10,449 nucleotides of DNA. Source: Pseudomonadota bacterium. GTDB taxonomy: Bacteria; Pseudomonadota; Gammaproteobacteria; Xanthomonadales; Xanthomonadaceae. Position numbers and translations under genes: made by a program. Below, piece after piece: positions 1 through 6,991 of the stretch (positions are counted from its first letter, which is position 1; every line of letters begins with the position of its first letter). The stretch covers positions 1-10,449 of the forward strand of contig JAFADB010000050.1 in assembly GCA_023425225.1 (NCBI GenBank), read 5' to 3'. The notes beneath the pieces are model-generated. The model was not told where the DNA came from. It made no database searches and saw only the letters and a program-made list of their open reading frames with translations.

Positions 1-527
<527 letters not shown>

Positions 528-540
528 AGGACCTCATCTT

Positions 541-563
541 AGCAGTCTGGTTATTGGACTGCT
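541..563. promoter_or_regulatory. Perfect 7-bp inverted repeat over the rpoH -10 region
   Basis: The arms AGCAGTC (541-547) and GACTGCT (557-563) are perfectly complementary and separated by nine bases. The repeat overlaps the proposed -10 box (554-558) and the predicted transcription start near 547. If transcription starts there, only one arm enters the mRNA, so a DNA operator is more likely than an RNA hairpin. No matching regulator family is recognised, and the symmetry could be chance. Confidence 0.4.
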
Positions 564-581
564 CGGTATAGAAAAAGTTCC
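554..581 (-). promoter_or_regulatory. Probable sigma-E (RpoE) promoter of rpoH
   Basis: Reading the minus strand, GGAACTT (575-581) is followed by 16 bases and then TCCAA (554-558). This matches the enterobacterial sigma-E pattern of a GGAACTT -35 box, about 16 bases and a TCnnA -10 box. Transcription would start near 547, leaving a leader of about 20 bases that includes the ribosome-binding site. In E. coli one rpoH promoter (P3) is RpoE-dependent, so the assignment makes biological sense. I saw no convincing sigma-70 promoter close by. The boxes are seen directly; their function is inferred. Confidence 0.7.
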
Positions 582-601
582 TGCTTTCCGCTCATGGAAC
601 A

Positions 602-615
602 CTCCACTCGTGGAG
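602..615. promoter_or_regulatory. 6-bp palindrome upstream of the rpoH promoter
   Basis: CTCCAC and GTGGAG form a perfect inverted repeat with two bases between them. Its centre lies about 61 bases upstream of the start site predicted from the sigma-E-like promoter, which is a common position for activator sites. It could equally be a small hairpin or chance. The motif does not match a binding site I know. Confidence 0.3.
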
Positions 616-742
616 CACCGGCAAGGCAGGTCCATCCAGCCGACAAACGGCTCCCGGCCGACCTGACGGTCCGGCGATCGGAAACAGCCGTCAATCCTCC
701 CAGCCCGGAAGCCTATCACCGCCGGCGGCCGCCAACGTGCAG

Positions 743-758
743 CGTTCGTGAACGAACG
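743..758. repeat. Second inverted repeat next to the terminator-like stem
   Basis: CGTTCGT (743-749) and ACGAACG (752-758) are perfect inverted arms with two bases between them. The right arm shares three bases with the outer end of the larger stem at 756-782, so the two hairpins exclude each other at their edges. It could be part of a tandem terminator or a binding site for a dimeric protein. Confidence 0.45.
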
Positions 759-782
759 GCGGGCGGCCGAGCCGCCCGCCGT
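756..782 (-). terminator. Strong hairpin after the adhesin gene, probable terminator
   Basis: A perfect 12-bp, almost all G/C stem with a 3-base loop (768-770) begins 29 bases past the adhesin stop codon. No run of T follows on the minus strand, so it is not a textbook intrinsic terminator. In GC-rich genomes such stems often end transcripts or protect 3' ends. The structure is seen directly; the termination role is inferred from position. Confidence 0.55.
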
Positions 783-811
783 CGTACCCGCCGCGTCGCG
801 GCGATGAAGGA

Positions 812-3800
812 TCAGAGATCCACGCCGAAACCGATGCCGGCCGACCGGTCGTCGCCGCTGAAGGCGCCGCCCAGGCTGAACGAGGCCCGTGTGCCCAGCT
901 GCCGGGCATAGCCCACCGACAACGCATTCTCGCCGTTCTGCCACCCGGCGCCGACCGCGACACGACCGCGCGGGCTGCGCGTGCCGGCGGCGTTCATCGA
1001 CATGTTCATCATCGCCGAGCTCATCGCCCCCATCCGGTCGATGCGCTTGTCCTGGCGATGCAGGCGGTAGTCCACGCTGTCGCTGAGCTGCTGGAAGCGG
1101 TCGTCCAGCGCCCGCATCTGGCTGTCGGTATAGGCATTGGCCGAGGACAGGGTCTGCGCCGCGGTGCTGTCGGCATAGCCATTGGCGGACTGCAGGGTCG
1201 CGGCGTCGCCGGCCTGTGCCGGGCTGGTGCCGGGGACCTCCTGTCCGCTGTCGGCGACCTGCGACCTGTCTGCCGTGGCTTCGCCCGACGACGCGGAAGT
1301 GGTCTTGTTGGCAGCTGTCGCCGTGTCGGCTGCAGGCTCGGGCGTCTTCCCGTCACCTGCGTGCCGCTGCGCGGCGACCGCATCCTGCTTGCCGGCGTCG
1401 CCATCCGAGCTGGCGGCTTGTGCTGCGGTCGCGTCCTGGCCCTGTTGCTCGATCCGGCTGACCCGGCCGTCCAGTCCGGTCAGCGCGCCGTCGATGGCGT
1501 GCATGGCATCGCCGACGTTGCCGTAGCTGCCGCCCTGCACGATGAAGGTCGGCGCCCGCAGCAATCCGTTGCCGGCCACCGTGGCGCCTCCGCCCAGTCC
1601 GTCGGCCAGCGACTGCAGCTGGCCGACGTTGGTCGCATCGCCGGCCTCGGTGCCGGCGGCCACGTTGACGATCTGCCGTTCGCGCCCCGCTGCCCCCACC
1701 GACACCGTGCCCTCGCGCTCGGCCACCGAGTAGGCGCCCAGCGCCACGCTGTCGGCCGCACGCGCATCGGCCTGCGCGCCCAGGGCCGTGCCGCGTTCGG
1801 CGCGCACCTTGGCCCAGCGGCCCAATGCGCTGGCATCGACACCGGCGGTTCCGGCGTACTGGCCGACGGCGGTGTTGGAGTCGTCGAAGGCATGTGCATT
1901 GGCGCCGAGCACGACGCTGCGCGGGCCATCGGCCGTGGCGCTCGCACCGATGGCCACCGACAGGGTGTCGTAGGTGCGGGCCTGGTTGCCGATGGCGATG
2001 CTGCGATCGCCGCGCGCTGTGCTGGCCGCGCCCAGCGCAACGGAACTGCGGCCGCCGGCCTCGGCGGTCATGCCCACGGCGGTGGCGGCGTACTCATCGG
2101 CATGCGCGGCCGTGCCCAGTGCGGTGCTCTCCTTGCCGCTGGCGCGGGTCGACCAGACCTGGTGTTCGCCGGTGACGCCGTCCACCACCTCCATCTGCCC
2201 GCCCACGGCCACCGCGCTCTGGCCGATGGCCTGGCTGCCCACGCCATAGGCCACCGACCACTTCTGCGCTGCGGTGCTCTGCCGCCCGGCAGCGGTGGCC
2301 TGCTCGCCCAGCGCCTGTGCACCGGCGCCGAACGCCGCGGCCCCGGTCCCGGCCGCCCGGGCCGCGCTGCCGACCGCCGTGGCCTGCCCGCCGCCGACGA
2401 CCGCCGCCTCGCCGCCGCTGGCGGCCAGGTAGCGGATCGCCCCGGTGGCATCGCGCAGCTGCGCCAGGTTCACCGCATCGGTGGCCTCGGTGCCGGCGGC
2501 GACATGGGTGATCTGGCGGTCGATCGCCGCGATCTGCACCGGGATCGAACCATCGTGGCTGCGGGCCGGCGAGCCGACCGAGAGGCTGTTGTCGCGGTCG
2601 GCATAGGAGCCCTCCCCCAGCGCCACGGCGTTGCGCACGCCGGGCGCCACCTCGCTGTTGGCCCCCAGCGCCAGGCTGGCGCCGCTGTCGGGGAAGACGA
2701 GGCTGTCCCAGCCCAGCGCCACGCTCCGGTCGCCGCCGGCCGCGGCGATCCCGCCCAGCGCCAGGCTGCCGTCGCCCTGGGCGATGGCCGATTCGCCCAC
2801 CGCGGTGGCGCGTGGGCCGCGCGCCTGCGACCAGGCCCCCAGCGCGGTACCGAACACCTCGTAGGCGCGTGCGCGCCCGCCGACGGCCACGCTGTTGTCG
2901 CCGCGCGCGGTACTGGCCTGGCCCAGCGCGGTGGCACTGCGGCCGCTGGCCTCGGACACCACGCCCAGCGCGGTGCTGCCGTAGTCGCTGGCGCGGGCAG
3001 CGGTGCCGATGGCGGTGCTTTCCTGGCCGCTGGCTTCGGTGGACCAGATCTCGTGCTCCCAGGTGGTGCCGTCGACCACTTCCATCTGTCCACCGATGGC
3101 GGTGGCGCTCTGCCCGGTGGCCTGGCTGCCCACGCCGTAGGCGCTGCTCCACTTCTCGGAGGCCGCGCTGCCGAAACCGGCCGCCGTGGCCAGTTCGCCC
3201 AGGGCCAGCGCGCCGCTGCCGATGGCCGACGCCCCCAGGCCGATGGCGCTGCTGGCCGCCCCCAGCGCCGTGGAATAGTCGCCCTCGGCCAGCGCATCGG
3301 CGCCCAGCGCCGTGCTCTCCTCGCCCTGGGCCGCGGCCTGGTAACCGTGCGCGGTGCTGTCGTCCCCCTCGGCCAGGCTGAGCGTGCCGCTGGCGGTGGC
3401 GTGCCGGGCCGTGGCGCGTGCGCCGGCACCGACCGCCAGCGCACCTTCGCCACGGGCGCGGGTCACCACCACCTGCCCGGTCCAGCCGCTGCCGTCGTCC
3501 GCGGCACCGACGAAATAGGCGCCGCCCAACGCGGTGCTGTTGGCGCTGTCGGCCTGCGCGGCGGTCCCGAGTGCGGTAGCGCCCTGTCCGCCGGCGCGGG
3601 CCTCGCTGCCGAGCGCGGTGGCATAGCCATGCAGCGCCTGGCTGCGCTGCCCGACCGCGGTCGCGTAATCGCCCTCGGCGCGGCTCAGGTAGCCCAGCGC
3701 CGCGCCCGCGTCCCCGGCCGACCGGCTGCCGACGCCGGCCGCGACCGCGTAGTCGCCACCGGCATGGGCCGAAGCCCCCAGTGCGGTCGCCGCCTCGCCG

Positions 3801-4396
3801 GAAGCCAATGCCAGGTTGCCGACCGCGGAGCTGTCGCTGCCGCTGGCCCGGGCCGATGGTCCCAGCGCGGCGGCAAAGCTGCCCTGGGCGTTGGCACCGC
3901 TGCCGATGGCCACCGCCTGGGCGCCGGAGGCCTGGGTATCGACCCAGCCGGCAATGCTGTTGTAGGCACCACCGATGGCCACGCTGGAACTGCCGGTGGC
4001 CTTGGCGCGCCCGCCCAGGGCGATGCCGGCAAAGGCGGTGGCGCTGCTTTCGGCACCCAGCGCCACGCTCCACTGGCTGGAAGCGAGCGCCTGCGTACCC
4101 ACGGCCAGCGCGCGCGGCCCGTCGGCCACGCTGGAGGCGCCGATCGCCACCGCGCCCTCGCTGTCGGCAAGGGCGTCGTCGCTGCCGTCGTTGCGGCCGC
4201 GTGCATCGAAGTAGCGCCCGGGAGCGGTGGCCTCGACCGGGCGCACCGGCACGTCCTTGCCGTCGCAGGGGCGATGCCCGGGCACGTCCACGGCAATGGC
4301 GGCACCGCCGGGCGTTGGACATTCGGGCACGGCCGCGGCGGCCAGTGGCGAAAACGCGAGCCACAACGCGGCACACAGGGGGCTGCGGATCATCAT
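812..4396 (-). CDS. YadA-like trimeric autotransporter adhesin (type Vc secretion)
   Basis: A 1194-residue outer-membrane adhesin that should trimerise and display a head and stalk on the cell surface. A signal peptide (about 1-22, hydrophobic core then AAAA) precedes the mature start VPEC. Residues about 80-610 and 660-900 are runs of roughly 14-residue YadA head repeats of the type ATALG(x)xAxAxGxxS. Necks with HVAAGTEATDAVNLAQL (631-647) and NVAAGTEAGDATNVGQL (911-927) follow each run. Then come an Ala/Asp/Gln-rich linker (about 985-1065), a coiled coil (about 1080-1125) and the beta-barrel anchor (about 1140-1194). A GTG at 4459 could extend the frame, but that extension is not signal-like. 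GAGGAG at 4403-4408 sits six bases before the ATG at 4396, so I chose that start; 4402 and 4393 are alternatives. The protein ends in VDL rather than the usual terminal aromatic. The ligand is unknown. A membrane regulator gene lies upstream. Confidence 0.93.
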   Translation of the reverse strand: MMIRSPLCAALWLAFSPLAAAAVPECPTPGGAAIAVDVPGHRPCDGKDVPVRPVEATAPGRYFDARGRNDGSDDALADSEGAVAIGASSVADGPRALAVGTQALASSQWSVALGAESSATAFAGIALGGRAKATGSSSVAIGGAYNSIAGWVDTQASGAQAVAIGSGANAQGSFAAALGPSARASGSDSSAVGNLALASGEAATALGASAHAGGDYAVAAGVGSRSAGDAGAALGYLSRAEGDYATAVGQRSQALHGYATALGSEARAGGQGATALGTAAQADSANSTALGGAYFVGAADDGSGWTGQVVVTRARGEGALAVGAGARATARHATASGTLSLAEGDDSTAHGYQAAAQGEESTALGADALAEGDYSTALGAASSAIGLGASAIGSGALALGELATAAGFGSAASEKWSSAYGVGSQATGQSATAIGGQMEVVDGTTWEHEIWSTEASGQESTAIGTAARASDYGSTALGVVSEASGRSATALGQASTARGDNSVAVGGRARAYEVFGTALGAWSQARGPRATAVGESAIAQGDGSLALGGIAAAGGDRSVALGWDSLVFPDSGASLALGANSEVAPGVRNAVALGEGSYADRDNSLSVGSPARSHDGSIPVQIAAIDRQITHVAAGTEATDAVNLAQLRDATGAIRYLAASGGEAAVVGGGQATAVGSAARAAGTGAAAFGAGAQALGEQATAAGRQSTAAQKWSVAYGVGSQAIGQSAVAVGGQMEVVDGVTGEHQVWSTRASGKESTALGTAAHADEYAATAVGMTAEAGGRSSVALGAASTARGDRSIAIGNQARTYDTLSVAIGASATADGPRSVVLGANAHAFDDSNTAVGQYAGTAGVDASALGRWAKVRAERGTALGAQADARAADSVALGAYSVAEREGTVSVGAAGRERQIVNVAAGTEAGDATNVGQLQSLADGLGGGATVAGNGLLRAPTFIVQGGSYGNVGDAMHAIDGALTGLDGRVSRIEQQGQDATAAQAASSDGDAGKQDAVAAQRHAGDGKTPEPAADTATAANKTTSASSGEATADRSQVADSGQEVPGTSPAQAGDAATLQSANGYADSTAAQTLSSANAYTDSQMRALDDRFQQLSDSVDYRLHRQDKRIDRMGAMSSAMMNMSMNAAGTRSPRGRVAVGAGWQNGENALSVGYARQLGTRASFSLGGAFSGDDRSAGIGFGVDL
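1862..2284 (-). repeat. Internal duplication of the adhesin head, copy B
   Basis: This encodes about residues 705-845, the partner of the block at 2753-3175. The same QMEVVDG insert recurs at 734, with a nearby EH and WST, and STARGD recurs at 792. The copies have diverged throughout, at DNA as well as protein level, so the duplication is not recent. Copy A precedes the first neck and copy B the second, so the protein looks like two head-plus-neck units in series. Confidence 0.85.
2753..3175 (-). repeat. Internal duplication of the adhesin head, copy A
   Basis: This encodes about residues 408-548 of the adhesin. It aligns without gaps to residues 705-845, offset by 297 residues. Shared anchor points include KWS (415), AYGVGSQA (419), GGQMEVVDG (435), STARGD (495) and GPRA/GPRS. 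The block contains head repeats plus an insert, QMEVVDG followed by a WST segment, that breaks the repeat pattern. Confidence 0.85.
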
Positions 4397-4525
4397 CGTC
4401 ATCTCCTCGCTGTAGTACGCCCGGGCCGGTGCCGGACGGTTGCGGGGCGACGCTTGCACGGCGCCTGCGGGGAGTCATTCCAGTTGCTTGACGATCCCGT
4501 GACCGGGAGATTTATTCCTTTCCGG
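4397..4525. other. Regulator-adhesin intergenic region
   Basis: This gap of 129 bases separates the regulator stop from the adhesin start. It holds an inverted repeat at 4501-4527 around an unusually AT-rich core, and the adhesin ribosome-binding site at 4403-4408. I found no convincing sigma-70 -35/-10 pair. TTGACC on the minus strand lacks a partner at the right distance. The adhesin may use an activator-dependent promoter or read-through from the regulator gene. Confidence 0.5.
4403..4408 (-). promoter_or_regulatory. Ribosome-binding site that decides the adhesin start
   Basis: GAGGAG on the minus strand directly abuts the ATG at 4402, lies six bases before the ATG at 4396 and nine before the ATG at 4393. 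Only the latter two have workable spacing, and the protein from there begins MMIRSP, a good signal peptide start. Confidence 0.65.
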
Positions 4526-4527
4526 TC
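4501..4527. promoter_or_regulatory. Inverted repeat between regulator and adhesin genes
   Basis: GACCGG (4501-4506) and CCGGTC (4522-4527) are perfect arms around a 15-base core containing ATTTATT, which stands out in this GC-rich DNA. The repeat overlaps the regulator stop codon (4526-4528). It could be an operator for the upstream winged-helix regulator or a weak 3' hairpin of its mRNA. No T-run follows on the minus strand, so a simple terminator is less likely. Confidence 0.4.
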
Positions 4528-6847
4528 AATGACCTGCGCGGTCGCCGAACGGCGGCAGCGGGCGCTCGCCCGCCAGCTGCAGCGCCCGCGCCTGGGCCGC
4601 CTGTGCCTGGCTGCGCTGGCCCAGGCCGCGATGCAGCGCCGCCTGCAACGCCGCCAGTCGGAAGTCGGCATCCGTCCACGCCGCGGCGCGACCGGCCACG
4701 CCGCTGGCCGCGGCGGCCTCGCCGCGGGACAGCAGCCAGCCGGCATAGGCTTCGACCGCAGCGGCGATCTCGGCCGGGATCGCCCGGCGCGTGGCCAGTT
4801 CAAGCGCGGCGCGGTAGGCGTCCTCCGCCTCGCGCTGCCGGCCGCTGCTCGAGGCGGCCAGAGCACGTACCAGCTGTCCGGGAACGTCGGTGGAGACGGT
4901 CCCGCCCGGTAGCGGTGGCCGGCGCTGCAGTTGCCGGGCCGCCTGCATCTCCCGCAGCTGCACCCAGCCACGCAAGGCCGGGCGGCGGTCCGGCGGCCAG
5001 TCGCGCAGCGCCGCCTCGGCCTGTTGCAGCACCGCGTCCGCCCGGCCGGCCTGGCGCGCCAGTTCGATGCCGAGGAATTCGCGCCGGCGATAGTCGCCGG
5101 GCACCACGGGCACCGCGTCGTCGCGGCGCAGCAGTTGCCCGGCCTGGTCCAGGCGGCCGTCCGCGATCAGCGCCTCGGCACGCGCCAGGACGATGTTGGC
5201 GCGTTGCGCCGGATCGCGGATGCGCGGCAGCAACGCCCACAGGCGCGCGCTCTGCATCAACGCCTGGCGTGGCTGCAGCAGCTGCAGTTGCACGGTCACC
5301 AGCATCGAACGGATGGCGGCCAGTTCGTTGACCGCCCCCATCGACTCGAAGTCGCGCAGCGCCTTGTCGAAGTAGTCGCGGGCCTGCGCTGGGCGCTCGC
5401 GGTCCATCTCGACGTTGCCCAGGTTGGCATCGACACGGGCCACGGCCAGCGCATCGCCGCCTCGCATCAGCAGCGCGCGGGCCCGGCCCAGGTCCTGCAG
5501 CGCGGCATCGAAGCGCCCCTGCGCCGAGCGGGTCACGCCGCGGCCGTTGAGGGCGTTGCCCAGCTCCAGCGGCGAGCCGGTGTCCTGCAGCAGGGCCACC
5601 GCGCGGTCGTAGCTGCGTTCGGCCTCGGCGTAGCGGTCCATGCGGACCAGCATCGAGCCGCGGCTGGTCTGCAGGCGGGCCTGGAACAGCGCGTCGCCGG
5701 CGAGTGCCGGCGCGGCGAGCAGTTCGTCCAGTGTCGCCAGCCCGCGCCGGTACTGGCCGGCACGGAAGTCCACCTGCGCCAGCCGGTAGCGCAGTTGCGG
5801 CTGCGCGCGCTGGAGCTCCGGAGCCTGCAGCAGGATGTCGCGGGCGGTATCGAGCTCGTTGGCCAGCATGGCCGCCTGCGCACGCTGCAGGCGCTCCTCC
5901 AGCGCCGGCTCGGTGCCGGCGTCAGCGGGCGGCCGCCCTCCCAGGGCCACGAACAACCGGTCGCCGGCGATGCGCGCGGTCTCCAGCAGATCGCTGCCAC
6001 GGGCCTGGCCGCGCTGCACCAGTCCCTGCGCATCGGTGGCACGCAGGCGCACCTGCCACTGGCCATCGCCGGCGACGGCCTCGCCATCGACGATCCAGCC
6101 GGCACGGGTACTGCGTCGCAACTGGTCCGGGTCGAGCGCCGCGGCCGGTGTATCGCCCAGCACGCCGAGCAGCGTCTCGCTGGCCAGGGCCGGCAGGCCG
6201 GATTGGCGGGCGCGGGTGCCGAGGTAGTCCATCAGTCCCAGCCGCGCCCAGGGTGCGACGGCCTGCGGCACCCGCAGCGGCAGTACCACCAGCGCCTCGC
6301 GCGCCGGCGCTTGCGCGGCCGCGGCAACCTCCGGCTCCTCGCCGGCCGAACGCTCGCCGCGTGCGCCGTGGTACCACCACAGCGCAGCCAGCCCGGCGGT
6401 GAAGACGGCCAGCAGCGCCCCCTCCAGCAGCGGCCACCAGCGCCTGCGCACGCCGGCCGCCGCCGATGGCGGCTGCGGCAGCCGCGGCGGAGACGGCGCG
6501 GCTTCGGGAACGGCCACCGCCCCGGCATCGGTTTGCACCGGCGCGACCCAGCGGAAGCCATAGCGCGGCACGGTACGGATCGTGTGCTGCTTCTGGCCGT
6601 CGTCGCCGAGCGCACGGCGACTGCGCAGCACGACCTGGGCCAGTTGCACGTCCGAAACGTCGGCGCGGGCGAACACGGCGCGCGCAAGCTCGTCGCGCCC
6701 GACCGCGCGGTCGCGGTGCTGGATCAGGCAGCACAGGCATTCGAACACGCGCGCCGGCAGCGGGACCGGCAGGCCGTCGCGCAGCAGCTCGCGCGTATAC
6801 AGGTCCAGGACGTAGGATTGGAAGCGGTAACGCACTCGAGGATCCAT
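4526..6847 (-). CDS. CadC/ToxR-like membrane-bound winged-helix regulator with periplasmic TPR region
   Basis: A 773-residue one-component regulator that probably senses a periplasmic signal and binds DNA from the inner membrane. Residues 7-103 form an OmpR-type winged-helix domain (YRFQSYVLDL at the start, RTVPRYGFRW at the end). A Pro/Ala-rich linker follows, then RRR and a single membrane helix at about 137-159, giving a cytoplasmic N-terminus and a periplasmic C-terminus. Residues about 184-302 resemble the TolB-N-like domain often found in such regulators (LVVLPLRV, LGLMDYLG). TPR-like helical pairs run from about 320 to the end, clearest at 387-420, 428-461 and 468-502. No histidine kinase or receiver parts are present. 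I chose the ATG at 6847 because the DNA-binding domain starts right after it; a GTG at 6955 would add 36 Arg/Gly-rich residues, and neither start has a good ribosome-binding site. The adhesin gene follows on the same strand and is the likely target, by inference. Confidence 0.85.
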   Translation of the reverse strand: MDPRVRYRFQSYVLDLYTRELLRDGLPVPLPARVFECLCCLIQHRDRAVGRDELARAVFARADVSDVQLAQVVLRSRRALGDDGQKQHTIRTVPRYGFRWVAPVQTDAGAVAVPEAAPSPPRLPQPPSAAAGVRRRWWPLLEGALLAVFTAGLAALWWYHGARGERSAGEEPEVAAAAQAPAREALVVLPLRVPQAVAPWARLGLMDYLGTRARQSGLPALASETLLGVLGDTPAAALDPDQLRRSTRAGWIVDGEAVAGDGQWQVRLRATDAQGLVQRGQARGSDLLETARIAGDRLFVALGGRPPADAGTEPALEERLQRAQAAMLANELDTARDILLQAPELQRAQPQLRYRLAQVDFRAGQYRRGLATLDELLAAPALAGDALFQARLQTSRGSMLVRMDRYAEAERSYDRAVALLQDTGSPLELGNALNGRGVTRSAQGRFDAALQDLGRARALLMRGGDALAVARVDANLGNVEMDRERPAQARDYFDKALRDFESMGAVNELAAIRSMLVTVQLQLLQPRQALMQSARLWALLPRIRDPAQRANIVLARAEALIADGRLDQAGQLLRRDDAVPVVPGDYRRREFLGIELARQAGRADAVLQQAEAALRDWPPDRRPALRGWVQLREMQAARQLQRRPPLPGGTVSTDVPGQLVRALAASSSGRQREAEDAYRAALELATRRAIPAEIAAAVEAYAGWLLSRGEAAAASGVAGRAAAWTDADFRLAALQAALHRGLGQRSQAQAAQARALQLAGERPLPPFGDRAGH

Positions 6848-6991
6848 GCCGGGCCGGGCCGCAATGTCCGCCGATCTTCCCGGATCGCTAGCGCGCTTTC
6901 CTGTCCGGCGGCCGAAGCCGGGCCAAGGTACACCAGCCACCCGCGCCGCCTTCACCGTGCCGCAGCAATCGCGGGACGGCGGGCCGGCCCC
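6848..6991. other. Intergenic region upstream of the membrane regulator
   Basis: This gap of 144 bases between the ung stop and the regulator start has no clear sigma-70 promoter and no good ribosome-binding site before the ATG at 6847. A perfect GGGCCGGCCC palindrome (6981-6990) follows the ung stop closely but has no loop or T-run. The region could be partly coding if the GTG at 6955 is the real start. Confidence 0.4.

Larger units (their letters stand above)
528..811. other. Intergenic region between the adhesin stop and the rpoH start
   Basis: This stretch of 284 bases holds, from the rpoH side, the rpoH ribosome-binding site, an inverted repeat over the -10, a sigma-E-like promoter, a short palindrome, about 125 bases in which I see nothing specific, and a pair of hairpins after the adhesin gene. 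Small reading frames exist on both strands, but none has a ribosome-binding site or a recognisable product. The A-rich tract at 572-576 stands out from the GC-rich surroundings and is part of the promoter region. Confidence 0.6.

Noticed and set aside
575..600. GTTCC/GGAAC hairpin followed by TTTTT on the minus strand, resembling an intrinsic terminator
   Set aside because: The stem is only 5 bp with a 14-base loop, and the same GGAACTTTT is better explained as the -35 element of the rpoH promoter.
602..720. Possible repetitive extragenic palindrome of the type scattered in Stenotrophomonas genomes
   Set aside because: The GTAG-headed palindrome typical of that family is not present and no second copy is seen in the window.
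594..911. Small plus-strand reading frame between rpoH and the adhesin
   Set aside because: It has no ribosome-binding site, overlaps the rpoH control region, the hairpins and the adhesin 3' end, and has no recognisable product.
2094..4478. Second long minus-strand frame inside the adhesin gene
   Set aside because: It is a +1/+2 shadow of the repetitive adhesin sequence, Arg/Gly-rich, with no signal peptide or anchor.
4500..4545. TTGACC on the minus strand as a sigma-70 -35 box for the adhesin
   Set aside because: No -10-like sequence occurs 16-18 bases downstream; that position reads CCGGTC.
1058..4912. Open plus-strand frame of 1284 codons antisense to the adhesin and regulator end
   Set aside because: It lies entirely opposite well-supported minus-strand genes. 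Its translation is a low-complexity Gly/Ala/Arg/His-rich product expected when repetitive GC-rich codons are read in reverse, and it has no recognisable domain.
6981..6990. GGGCCGGCCC palindrome after ung as a terminator
   Set aside because: It has no loop and no T-run, and such short GC palindromes are expected by chance in this base composition.
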